Positions 11,593 to 22,223 of a DNA stretch of 64,000 nt are shown one piece after another. Positions within the stretch are counted from its first letter, which is position 1; every line of letters starts with the position of its first letter. Source of the stretch: Lumbricus rubellus (Eukaryota > Annelida > Clitellata > Crassiclitellata > Lumbricidae); assembly GCA_945859605.1 (NCBI GenBank), contig OX243820.1:25498794-25562793 (forward strand). Direction: 5' to 3'. A model generated the notes under the pieces. It did no database searches, was not told the DNA's origin, and saw only the letters and a program-made list of their open reading frames with translations. A program made the position numbers and the translations under genes.

Positions 11593-12275
11593 ACATTTGT
11601 ATAATTATGTTCTATTTGCGTGATGCTGAAAGCAGTAAATTATTTTGTTGCAGGTTATGCTTAATTGATCATCATCGAGGTCTTAAATGACCTGTTTTAT
11701 TGCAGTGGTGTCATGGCGATTCTCAAGTTATTAATTATCACTGCCACGTCTCATGTTCACCGCTTTCTTCTTAACTTTTTGCGTTAGGAAGCAGACGTGT
11801 CAAATAGCCTATTGTCAGTGCCAGATTAACCATGGCGCAACTGGCGCACTTGTGCCAGGCCTTCTTTCGGGGGTAAATTTTTTTAAATTGAAAAATCCGA
11901 TTATCCGATCGAATTTGTTTATATAAGTCACAGTCCGGCTTATTTAAAATGTTTAATTTCTGAAACAAGCATTGCAAAATTTTTTTGTGGCATTATAAAA
12001 ACGGGCCCTCTACAGTACTACTACTATAATGATGACGTACTAGTTAGGCCTAGGCCCTAATTGTGTACTGTAATAATGACGTATGACGTAATCAATTTAT
12101 GCGCGGATCGACCCCATCACCAAATATAATATAGATATGCGTACGGTACAGACGACACAGTGTATGTTCCATGTAATATTATTATCTACTATTTAGTGTT
12201 TATGTATCTGCTTATTTCTTTTTTAAATTTAAAGTTTTAAACAAATAAAATAAGTAGGCCCTAGGCCTAAAGAAA

Positions 12276-12359
12276 ATGAAGAAATTTGAGTCCGGTTGGC
12301 AGAAACGTCAAAGAAAACGTCAACTTGAAGAGGTATACGCAAACAGCAACGTCACGTGA
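12276..12359 (+). pseudogene. hAT transposase N-terminal remnant
   Basis: ATG followed by KKFESGWQKRQRKRQLEE, then stop after 27 codons. A start of the type MKK.ESGxQKRKRK is typical of the ZMYM1-like group of hAT transposases. The reading stops soon after, where the central part of the gene has been lost. Confidence 0.6.
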
Positions 12360-12489
12360 TGTAAATAACGAACTTTTCAACGAATGAATACAATGGCGCT
12401 CTTTTTAAAAACAACTTCAATCGACAGAAACAGGTACAGCAAGTAACAGCAGTTACTCCACAAAAGATGCTGAATTTAATGTACCGCTA

Positions 12490-12723
12490 TAATCTGAAAG
12501 ACGGCTTTCCAAATGTTTGTATTCCACTTCGTATTACTTAACTTTGCCCGTTAGTAACTGCAGTGGAGAAAGATCATTCAGTCATTTAAAACGCATAAAA
12601 TCATCTTTGAGGTCAACAATAGGCCAGGATAGATTGGCAAATTTAACTCTTTTGAACATTGAGTCGGAAATCTTGACAGATCTTGACTTTCAAGATATCA
12701 TTGATCCTTTCCCTATACTTTAA
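12490..12723 (+). pseudogene. hAT transposase C-terminal dimerisation remnant
   Basis: Plus frame with YYLTLPVSNCSGERSFSHLK followed by RIKSSLRST, GQDRLANLTLLNIES and a stop at 12721. This is the hAT C-terminal dimerisation region (LTLPVS.. ERSFS.LKRIK..LRS.. RL..L.LL.IE). The catalytic core upstream is absent, so the element cannot move by itself. Confidence 0.85.
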
Positions 12724-13413
12724 AAGCGCGAAGGAAAGACTTTTAAACTCGACGAACATTTTTGAACAGTTGAACTGTAACAAGTAAAATTTAAAAATCT
12801 CCTATGATCCTATCACAGCTTCATTTTGTGTTCATAAATTGTTAAAGTATGCTTTTCTATATAATTAATTTTTTCCATTTTTTTGATAATTTGATTGGAT
12901 AGAGGGCCTACTTTTGTTTTGTTGCATTGTTTGCGCCAGGCCTCTAAAAAGTTAATCCGGCACTGCCTATTGTCGTTTGATTGCTGAATGTTTTCAACAA
13001 GTTATTTTACTACCTTGTTAGCATATAGGCCTAACTCGACTAATCAGTTGTTGAGATTGACTGACAAAGGATAAACGTAGACCTACGTGAAAATGAAGAT
13101 AGATAGCTTACAAATTTTGTCGCGGTAATTTATAAAAACATTCTGAGTACGTATCGGTATCCGATGATTGAGCACGCTCTTCCGACGAAAGGTTTCCTGT
13201 CATGACCTCGTTTATATCACTTAAACCCTTATATTATAAGGGTTTGAGTGATGTAAAAGAGGTCGTGACATCTTATGAAGTCGATACTCAAGCACACAGT
13301 ATGCAAACATGCTTAGAGGCCTGTATCTTAATATATCCGGGACTAACCCTTGTGAGTCAACGCAGCGCTCGTGAATAACCTGATGCTCCACGCTTGGCAG
13401 GGTCGTAGGTACC

Positions 13414-13722
13414 CAGGGGCGGATCCAAGGGGGCCAATCCGGCCATGGCCCCCATTTAGAAATGCCCATGTATCGTGCCCCCCATTTGGTTTCACCAAGC
13501 TTATAATTTGGTATATTTTCAAGGATTTGGACTTAATGACTAAAAAAAGGTCATCAACGTTTTGGGCGGATGAAATGGTAAAATTTTCCCGAAAATTATC
13601 TCGAAAATTTCGCCACATAAATAAAAAAAAGGTCATAACCTTTTTTGGCGGATACGAAATTTTTTCAGATCCAAGACGAAGAATTTTTGGCCCCCAGTCC
13701 AAAGTTTCTGTATTCGCCCTTG
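13414..13722. mobile_element. hAT-type MITE, 309 bp
   Basis: Ends CAGGGGCGGATCCAAGGGGG and (inverted) CAAGGGCGAATACAG, target duplication TAGGTACC/TAGGTGCC (one mismatch). Absent at the matching place in unit 2 (about 35.36 kb). Its ends match those of the larger element at 22224, so the two are likely relatives. Open frames across it are chance. Confidence 0.82.
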
Positions 13723-13824
13723 TAGGTGCCATCCATAACGCTCAACACTAAAAAAAGTCATCCGAGCTATTTTGGTAGGGAATATATACCTTTTCATGAG
13801 ATTACGACCAAAATGACAAAAGAA

Positions 13825-14040
13825 AGGTCGTTAGAAAATTTGGTGCATGAAAATGTCGTCGGCGACTCAGCCGTAAGCCCAACATGTCATGCCTCGGCGA
13901 TTGTCCTTCGGCCTCTCGTTCGTCCTCCCCCTCAACTTCTGGACCAAGTCTCTGCCTATGAGGACACAGATTATTTCTTGTATTGTACTGAACATTTTTC
14001 TTCATTGTATTTTGCGCTTTTGTGTAATGTTCTACGTTGA
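13825..14040 (+). CDS. Conserved plus-strand frame, copy in unit 1 (unknown product)
   Basis: A 72-codon frame ending in TGA, opposite in strand to the EGF/GBL exons. Only the 3' part can be defined: the open frame extends upstream to an ATG at 13813 here, but the duplicate at 35463 has a stop just before the shared part. The two copies align without gaps over 216 nt. Eight codons differ; seven changes are synonymous (two CAT/CAC, CTT/CTA, CTG/TTG, TCT/TCC, TGT/TGC, GCG/GCT) and one is L to I. Recognisable features: Pro-rich VRPPPQLLDQ, then acidic and aromatic YEDTDYFLYC, then a hydrophobic end FALLCNVLR. I do not recognise the family. A TTAG just upstream would be a phase 1 acceptor, so this may be a terminal exon or an old transposon frame. 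Confidence 0.45.
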   Translation, partial: RSLENLVHENVVGDSAVSPTCHASAIVLRPLVRPPPQLLDQVSAYEDTDYFLYCTEHFSSLYFALLCNVLR

Positions 14041-14984
14041 GATTTTGCAGCCCGTTAACTAATGAAAGAAATTAAAAGAATACATATCTGTCTAAATAAA
14101 AAAAGTAACGGCGTACGCACCATGCAAATTTAGGCGAACATGATCTCCCAAAGTAACGGACAGATTCTTTTCAAAATCTCACCAAAACGTTCCATTCAAA
14201 TACGTGCGTGTTCTTTGAATGTTTTTTTCTTCAAAAACCGCAATCTTTAACAACAATAATATTTTATCAAATTCGTCGACTATTTCTATGCAATTTACGC
14301 GTCGTCGCTAATCAACAGTGACCAGGCGAAACATAGAATGAGGTCGCGTGCCGTGACGTCATAAGCGAGTCGCATAATAATTTCCGTTAATTCATAAACG
14401 AAAGCGGCCTTTCACCTTTCTTGGGCTCTAGCGGCCTTTCACCTTTCTTGGGCTCTATCCCATGTCAGGAAGGGACGGTGTGAGGGAGGAAAGGACCGGA
14501 GGGAGCGGGACGAAGAGGGTGGGGAGGGAGCGGAGGGGAGCGATGGAGGAGGGATGGATGCATTACCATCTTGGAGCACCTAGACCGCCTTGTCTGATTG
14601 AAGAGAGTATTGGGAGAGAGGCATGAAGGACAACCTGGGTCAATGCCCGTAGGTGTCCCACGCTCTCCCCCCGACTCTCTCCACCGGTCTGTCCTGACCG
14701 GCCTGTGCAATGTGTGCATGTCTGCTCCACATCATGACACCTTGAAGCAACTGGGTCGCTATGTCACTTGTGTCGTGGTTTTTGCGGATTTCAATCGTCT
14801 TGGTCTTTTACTGCCAGAGTATCGCCACCCATCAGATTCTGGCAAAACTTCCTCCTTTGTCCGGGCTTAGAACCGGCATAGGGACGTTGTTGGTCCCTGT
14901 GGCGGAGGAATGAGGATGGATGCAGTTTAACTTCGTGCCCAGGACAGACTCTAATTATACAGTTGTTTATGCACGAACAAACTA
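14041..14984. other. Unit-1-specific spacer with polypurine block
   Basis: No gene recognised. It contains a 27-bp direct duplication around 14404-14457 (AGCGGCCTTTCACCTTTC repeated) and a purine-rich block (14465-14560) that is the reverse complement of the pyrimidine-rich block at about 36230-36320 in unit 2. Confidence 0.45.
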
Positions 14985-16108
14985 GGGGGAGAGTGCTCCA
15001 AGATGCCCACGCTAACGAAAATTGATTTTTTTCTTCTGTATGGATTCTAAGAGAAGAACATGTCTGACTCTAATGCAAAGAGTAATCATTAAGGAAGCAG
15101 TGACAGCAAGTATAGAACATAATTCAATAAGATCATTTGTGTAAATTTAAAAAGGTAGACCCCTCCAAACTGGGCGTCTTAGGAACCCTATACTACAAGA
15201 CGCCCATATGATGGGCATCTTGGAGCAATGGAAATTGACTAAAAGAAGTGGTATTGTAATCATGCATTTTTAGACTAAACCAATAAACTGCATGACAGCT
15301 AAACAAATTTAACCAAGAATAAAAGATCCTAGAGCCACAAAGCAAATCAAAACACGAGAAGCAAAAACTCCAATCTCATGTTGTAAGTCATTATTGTCAT
15401 TTTCACCTTAAACACAGGCTAACGAAAAGTCACATACGAATCTCTTGGATATTTATTGATATGTAGGCCTACATTCTTCATGACACCAACTCTTACACTT
15501 CCTGCGTTAGGCTATGTCCATTTCTTCTTCAACAAACACTGGCAAATTTGTAGACTCAGAATATTGATGAGCAGAAGGTGGTGTCATGGTAGGCACCATA
15601 TCTTGGCCACTTGCTAATGGTATCCAAGACGCTCATGGGCATCTTGTAATCTATATGCTTAGTATACATTCAAGACGCCCATGGGCTTCTTGTAATCTCT
15701 ATGCTTCCTATGCATTCAGGATGCCCATGGGCTTCTTGTAATTTTCGAGTCCTTCTCTACTGACGCCATTTTATTTAACGAGGTCAATGTTTACGAGTTA
15801 GATAAAACCATTAAAACGACTATAAATGAATCCAAAATAAACGTTGAAGTGCACGAATTTTTACTGCATACGGCTAAAGAGAAAATTAGGAAGATTCGTG
15901 AATGTGTACTTACGCAAAAGGGGTTAAAATTTAGAAAATTGATTTGTCGCGTCAATATCTCGAATACTGAAACATCACTGTTATGGAAGGTTCACAAGAT
16001 GTCGCTGCATGCAATGAGACAACTAAAATACGAATTTATGTCTGTTTATCCGTTTTAAAGGGGGTGGGCGTCTTATTCGCCCTGGGCATCTTGTGTAGCA
16101 CTCTCCCC
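14985..16108. mobile_element. TA-target transposon with GGGGAGAGTGC ends
   Basis: 1,124 bp, ends GGGGGAGAGTGCTCCAAGAT and (inverted) GGGGAGAGTGCTACACAAGA, flanked by TA on each side; unit 2 lacks it (about 37.31 kb). Many internal words CAAGACGCCCATGGGC / GGGCATCTTG repeat in both directions. TA duplication suggests Tc1/mariner-like mobilisation. A 69-codon plus frame (15849-16058) is lysine-rich but has no family motif. Confidence 0.75.
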
Positions 16109-16607
16109 TATGTAGATCTATCGGCGATACCTAAAACTAAACCTCCGGTGTCATTTTTTATGCAATCGATCAGTGACAAAACTTTTTAAGCTTGCAATAT
16201 CTGGTATATAATACATTCGCTCAGTCATAGAAGGTAGCTGCAGAGTAAGTTATACAATACATGCATGAAGGGATTGATAATAGGTAATAATTATGAGATA
16301 AATAATGACAGGGCTAAAGAGAAAGATCCTCTTGAAATATAATCAATAACAGTTACTATTGTTAGTTAACTGAAATGCTTCTGAGGATATACGCCTGTAT
16401 GTAACAGTGTCCCACTAGCGTTGCCGGAAAAAGGCAATTTTTCGCAGTTCATCGTTTACACCAACTGCTTTTCATGGTTGTCCAAAATGACATCAAGTGG
16501 CACCATTTTCTACAACAACAGTAAGAGTCTCGACGAAAACGTTTTAATACAATGATGAAATAGTTATATTTAGATCTATAATTATGCTATGCATATGTTT
16601 GCCATAT

Positions 16608-16845
16608 GGGGCGTGGTGGTGTAGTAAGCATGTTCGTTGCCTTGCAGCCGGAGGGTTGCAGGCTTGAATCCACCTCGAGCCCTCTTGTAGGAACCTTGGG
16701 AAAGTCCTTCACTAGCAATTGCTCAGGGCTCCGGGATAAAACTACGATTCAGTGTCCGCGTTGTAGTCGGGAGCGCTTCAGAGTATAAATCATGACGGAG
16801 CGCTATAACAAGTGCACAGCGCCAACATACATGCATAATTATGTC
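16608..16845 (+). mobile_element. tRNA-derived SINE, plus strand, unit 1
   Basis: Starts GGGGCGTGGTGGTGTAGTAAG; box B decayed to GGCTTGAATCC. The body has AGCAATTGCTCAG and ends GAGCGCTATAACAAGTGCAC. The matching site in unit 3 (near 52.65 kb) lacks it, so it entered after unit 3 split off. Confidence 0.8.
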
Positions 16846-16886
16846 AGACGCCCTCTGAAAAAGAGCCGGCGGGGTCAAAAGATAAG

Positions 16887-17081
16887 CGTATGCGGACGTT
16901 TCGTCAACGGACGATTCGTCCACGTCTTTAAGCTCTGAAATTTTTTCATCAATCCCACTTCCATTTCAGGAAAACAAATTTTCATTAATCCCGCTTTCAC
17001 GTTGCAAGAATTCTTTTCATCAATCTATTTTTACTCTACCACCGCTGGACGAGTCGTCCGTGGACGAAACGTCCGCGAACC
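16887..17081. mobile_element. MITE with GCGGACGTTTCGTC ends, shortened, unit 1
   Basis: Flanked by AAGATAAG (16879-16886 and 17082-17089). Terminal inverted GCGGACGTTTCGTC near both edges. About 218 bp shorter than the sister at 38984 through an internal deletion. Confidence 0.65.
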
Positions 17082-17464
17082 AAGATAAGACACGACTAAC
17101 TTACTTCTTTACTGTGAATTAAGTGTTAGAACGCTACATACCATTCATGTGCCTCAGTAATTGCACCTCGCTTTAAGTTAAATTAAGGCGGGTGTTCGAA
17201 ATATTCAATCAGTCAATCAAAATAACCGAATATAGTGCCTATTCAAGGTATTTACTAGAACTGATGCAGATTTCAGAGAGGTGTGAAATGCGCAGCCAAG
17301 TATTCTGGAATCGAGTTCCGCACGAGAGCATCTTCGCCAACCAGTTTTTGAATTCACGACTGGACAGATCATCATGGCGCCGCTCTTCTCAACACAGAGC
17401 GAAGGTAAGGGGCATCACTTTAGCCTATTATTTTATTGTGTTATTTCTATTTGAAAGCACTCAC

Positions 17465-17861
17465 GTAAATATCCTCTGCAGTAGATGATTTGATGGTAAT
17501 AGGGTGTGTCCGGAATACTGTCAGTCCAAATCCAGTTGGCATTAGGACTGATCGACGGAATCCCGGTCAGTATTTCGCATGCTGGAGGCCAAGTAACGTT
17601 ATTGTTGGGACCGACAATGTAGGCTGGAGGCCACGCTGCATCATCGTATTGAAGCTGATACCAAGTTGGATCTGGGATGTAAGTGCACTTCCAGTTGATG
17701 TTATCAGTAACAAGGTAATCGCCAGTAACGGAAGCGATTATGCCAGCGCACGTCTCCGTTAGGTCTATTGCAGAGATGGCAACTAGACTGTTGAGTGGAG
17801 AGAGGGTAACTTCGTCGGGTATCGTCCAATTAAATGCATTAGGTGGGGACCCCCGTAGCAT
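17465..17861 (-). CDS. GBLc exon of unit 1, 5'-truncated
   Basis: The open frame from the ATG at 17861 ends at the donor GTGAGT after YCRGYL. Motifs: NWTIPDEVTL, LVAISAIDLTETCAGIIAS, INWKC, WYQLQYDDAAW, YIVGPNNNVTWP, ANWIWTDS, IIYCRGYL. The N-terminal quarter is missing exactly as in the copy at 39788. The segment after WKC differs from that copy at six residues in about twenty. The normally conserved LGFDD here reads LQYDD, which is unusual for the family. Confidence 0.6.
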
Positions 17862-20800
17862 GTCGTGGTTAGGTGGCGGACCCCTATGGGCCTATTCAAT
17901 AAATTTGGCCAATCGCAATTGTGTGAGCCTTTCTCGTTCGTGCTATTCGCAATGCTACTAAATACGATTCACATAGTGTTTTCCCATTTACTGCACATGG
18001 CGAAAGCTGTTATTTTACCTTTCTGCCTTAAGTAGCCTAGACCTACAGCTCCTTTTGTCGCTCGAGATAATTCTTTTATTGGCAGCATCTGCAATTTGCA
18101 TGCATTGTCCTTAAATGGCGCTTTAATTTCACGGGTTTCATTGAATCCTGATTAGACAGAGTTTGCACACTCATGACATAACGCAAAAAAGAGGTTAATC
18201 ATAATTTGTTCTGTCTGCAATGAAACCATAATGAAATAAAATAGCCTACTCTGGAAAGTGTGGATCATAGGCCTACTTGCGGAATTTTTTCTTTTTCTCA
18301 CATTTGTTTTTGTTGTCAAAATCTTCTGATTTCTGATCAGTTTTTCTCTTTAGAAATTTATCCATGGTCTTGAAGAACGCTGAAAATATTAGCCTAATAT
18401 TATATTTTTGAAAATATAGCAGCAATTCCGTCTAGCAGCAATGACGTCTCTGTTGGTACGTCACAATTACACTAACGTGCACTAAAATAGCACCAGAAGG
18501 AACTAATGTTATGTATAATTATATATTCGTTTAATGAGCAAAAAGGTTGTTACTAGACAAATCGATGACTAGCCACCAGTAAGTAATAACCATAGATAGC
18601 TCAGATGTTTTTATAGCTCAGTTGTTTTATAACTCAGTTATTTTTTTATATAATTTTAGATGATAAATAAAACATTGCAAATGTACTATTTTTTTTGTTT
18701 TTCTGGACATGCTTTGCGGACCCCTTGGCAACAAGCCGCGAACCCCCAGGGGTCCGCGGACCACAGTTTGAAAACCCCTATACAGACAGGTCCAACGTCC
18801 AACGACCAAAATTTTCAAGATAAGGTTGCGTGATTAGTTACGTCATAATATAGGCATATTCGTCAGTTTTTTAAAGTAGTCTAGTATCTAGACCTATTGA
18901 AAATAAGTGATCAACTTACCGAAAGTTGCACATGCAAACCTGTGTAAACCTGCATAGACTAAAGCACTACCGTATCAGTCTCGCATTGTGGCCATCTTGG
19001 CTCTTGTTGTGCTTATAACCGCTCCGGAAATCTGCAAAGGCTGAAGAAGTCAGTAGACCTACCGGTAGTCGATGGTGAAATGATATCAGTCCAAAATAGC
19101 TAGGTTACTTGAACCTGAAGAATGCAATCTTGTAAACTGCTACTTTACCCTGATGATAATGAATCTTCATAAACATATCTTCATAATTGCATCCAGCCGT
19201 CGCAGAGCGACGATGGCGGAATGACATGACAATGATGACATGGACAGTAATGAAATCCCTGAGGAATCCCAAATACCTAGGCATAAAAAACTGGGCAGGT
19301 AATGAAGTCCATGAGAGATCCTGTAAACTTAAACCTCGGGACAAAAATAATGTCAAAATAAAATTATAAAAATTATAACAATAATACGTCTGCATTCAAA
19401 CTGGAAAATATCAGGAGACTTTCGTGCACAATAATTGTTATTAGCAAGACCAGTAACGTTAAGATTATGCTCCATAATTCCATCCATGACATTTAGGACA
19501 CAATCAGAGTTTCAATGGAAACAGTTCAATAAAAAAAAATTGCCAAGTTTCACACTCTGTTAAACGTGAAAAACCGTAGGCTATGAAGCTCGGATAGAAT
19601 TTTGCAATATTATCTCAATTCTCAACTGTCAAAGTATAAAACCTAGTTATTTGAAACGCGAATGCACATAAATAGCCTATTAGTTCTAAAGATTCCATAG
19701 AATTGATAGGCCCTATTTCATAAATTGTCACAGAAGGCCTTGCACACTGAACGCTTAGTAGCAGTAGGCAGGCACTTTTGTTCATATGGAGAAATTCCTG
19801 GCTGCATAACAAAATAGCAGTGTTTAAGAACATAATAGTTAGCAACAGCATTAGCCTGCATGTATACTAATATCATCCAGTCACCACAGTCATCCATTCA
19901 TTAATTCATTCATTCCGAAGACTTATATAGCGCCTCTTCAAGAAGTCTACTCAGAGGCGCTCCCAGCCCAGCCACGGCTAAAAAGATAGGTCTTAGGTAA
20001 CTGGTAGAAGGTAGGCAAATTATTCCGAGGTATACTAAGCGTAGCGCAAGCGGGAGCCCATTCCATGTGGACGGGCCAACAACCGAGAAGGCTCTACGCT
20101 GCCTGGTAGCAGAGCGTGTCAAGTGTCTCTTCGCATGATGTCAACGATCGCCGCAAAGCAAAGCCCGTTAAGCCACAGTTACATGTAAGTTGTGTTGTAG
20201 GAGGTATATTAATGCTATAGGCCTACGGTACGCAACGCTGAATTCATCTTCACGTGTGCCGTGCCTCCTCGTGTCGCCATACACGAACCTCAGATTTTCT
20301 ATCAGCAACGATATTGATCCGTCTGCGGTCTCAGTTGATCTCGATCGAAGACATCTTTTCGCAAATGTGGTGAAACAAAAAACCAGTTTCTTCTCGCAAG
20401 ACAGCTTTCGGTCAACCACTTCATCACTCAACCTTTTGAAATAGTTTTGTAGAAGGAACATAAATATTATTATAATTATACAATTATAATTATACAGCAT
20501 ACCCTTTAATGCCGAGAAGGTAGTAAAATTAATGGTATGGGAAATCCTATAAACTCGTAATTTAACATAATTTAACATTGCAGCATCCATCAAAGTCCAG
20601 CAATTTTTGGAAGTCTATAAGAAATATTCAGTTCGTGTATTTCTTTTTGTTTCATAATAAATGATGACCCAAATGAAGTAGGCCTATTCAGTTATTGGTT
20701 ATATTGGTCTGGTCTAGATAGCATGCATTCGTGTAAAGAATTTATGCGAGACTATGCAAAAATCAATCATTATGATTGTCGCAAGATTTGATTCAAACCA

Positions 20801-21200
20801 TGTTAATATGTTGGTCACTAGTTTTCTGTTCCATTGATAAACAAACTCATAATATAATCCAATAGCGGAAGTTAGAATGTTATAATAGCAATATAAAATT
20901 AAGGAAAAATTAAATTAGCAAAATATTAATTACAGTTCTGCGACCATAAAGGCAATTCTTACTTTGAGCTTTCCGAGTTGTTGATTCAACACGATGTCCA
21001 AAATTTGTATTGCATGAAACCGACTTCAACTTTTACTAAACAACGCATTTGACATTATCATCGCACAGGCTAACTGCATTCATTTATTACTGCCAAAATT
21101 GCGAAAGCTTGACCTTCGGACACGGAAACGCGCTTAGAATTGAAAGCCTATATGGTGCTAATAAGGATATCTTTCAAAATCTCAGAGGCAGTTAACAGTT
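17862..21200. repeat. Near-identical duplicated spacer (with 40185-43520)
   Basis: Aligned by eye to 40185-43520, this 3.3-kb tract shows only a handful of base changes, far fewer than the sequence on its left. It includes a hAT-like end near 18710-18780 (GGTCCGCGGACC and TTTGAAAACCCC), a LINE 3' end at 19895-20130 and no recognisable exon. Confidence 0.75.
19895..20130 (-). mobile_element. LINE 3'-end remnant, unit 2 spacer
   Basis: Plus strand begins ATTCATTCATTCCGAAG and TATATAGCGCCTCTTCAAG. The minus strand reads TRSATRQRRAFSVVGPSTWN, GLPLALRL and ends LEEALYKSSE with a stop, a clear non-LTR ORF2 tail (RxFSVxGPxxWNxLPxxLR). Confidence 0.72.
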
Positions 21201-22215
21201 ATTTTTTTAAATGTTACATTTAGCTTAATTTTAACCACATTTGTTTCCGCCTTATACGCTTAATAAACACTGGATGCCGAGTTTGAGGCAATAAAGCAAA
21301 TTGCGATTAAGTTGGATTAATACCATCTATCTGCAAAAAGCATTGAGACCAATGGCGTCAGGGCCACATTAGTGCTAGCCCGAGGGCTGTGATGACCTTC
21401 CGGACACCTTTCGTCTGCCTTCGGTCCACCAGGCACATAGCCTAATAATTATACTATGTGTACTTGCTTAGCATACTAGTGGGTATGAACTACATAAATT
21501 TCGTCGACAATGACCAGGAATTAATTAATGTTGCAGCATTATCGCTAATGTTATCACTTCAGAAAATGAGAGGCCTCAAAACTGCGGGACGGGGTGCTGA
21601 AGCACCCTTGGCAAGTTAGCACCTACTTAATGAAGCCTCAATGGTATACGATGACGGTCTTTCATTTTAATAAGAATTGACTGGAGCATTGGGATACTAC
21701 AAATTCGAGTTTTCTCTGAGACGTCTACCGTGTAAAGACCTCCAGCGAGTCTTTCATTCATTAATTATAAGCGCCATCGATTGATGCTTTTTCCATTAGA
21801 TAGAGGAGCATAATAAATGCGCTCCAATAGTAATCATAAGTTTAAAAACGTCGTTGCAGTAATGATAAAGTAAAAACTAAATATCATTGTCACGTCTCTG
21901 CGTATAGGCCTAAGTGACGCAGATAGGCCTATGAATAACTAATTGACCTACTCTGCCCTTCACAAACCGGATGAAGGTAGCATTTTGGATACAATTGAGA
22001 GCAACAACTGCATGCATGCATTAGTTGGTTGACAATTGCTTCAATGAGCCAAGTTAAAAAACGGTACTGAATTACATATATTTTCATTCACATCCATATT
22101 TTTCAACATATTTCTGTAGCAGCTTTTTTTGCTCATTAAAAATTGAGACAAAGCCGGGTGAGACATGTCGCATGTCACATGTCGAAGCACATTGTATTTA
22201 TGAAAAATGAATGTG
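20131..22215. repeat. Spacer block R, left copy
   Basis: Homologous to 42450-44535 (about 99% at its right side) and, more distantly, to 1800-3980. The 141-codon minus ORF (20168-20593) is open in both R copies but is not preserved in the R' copies, so it is probably chance. A short plus-strand frame is shared by R and R' (see findings). Confidence 0.6.
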
Positions 22216-22223
22216 AACATAAC

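Larger units (their letters stand above)
11816..12965 (+). mobile_element. Internally deleted hAT transposon
   Basis: 1,150 bp with inverted ends CAGTGCCRGATTAAC and an 8-bp target duplication CCTATTGT (11808-11815 and 12966-12973). Unit 2 has a near-empty site at about 34.95 kb. It retains the two ends of a transposase gene on the plus strand and lacks the middle. 8-bp duplications and the C-terminal dimerisation motif both fit the hAT superfamily. Confidence 0.9.

Noticed and set aside
20168..20593. 141-codon minus ORF, present again at 42490-42915
   Set aside because: The two copies are nearly identical by recent duplication, so openness is not evidence; the older homologues at 1.9 kb and 62.7 kb do not preserve the frame.
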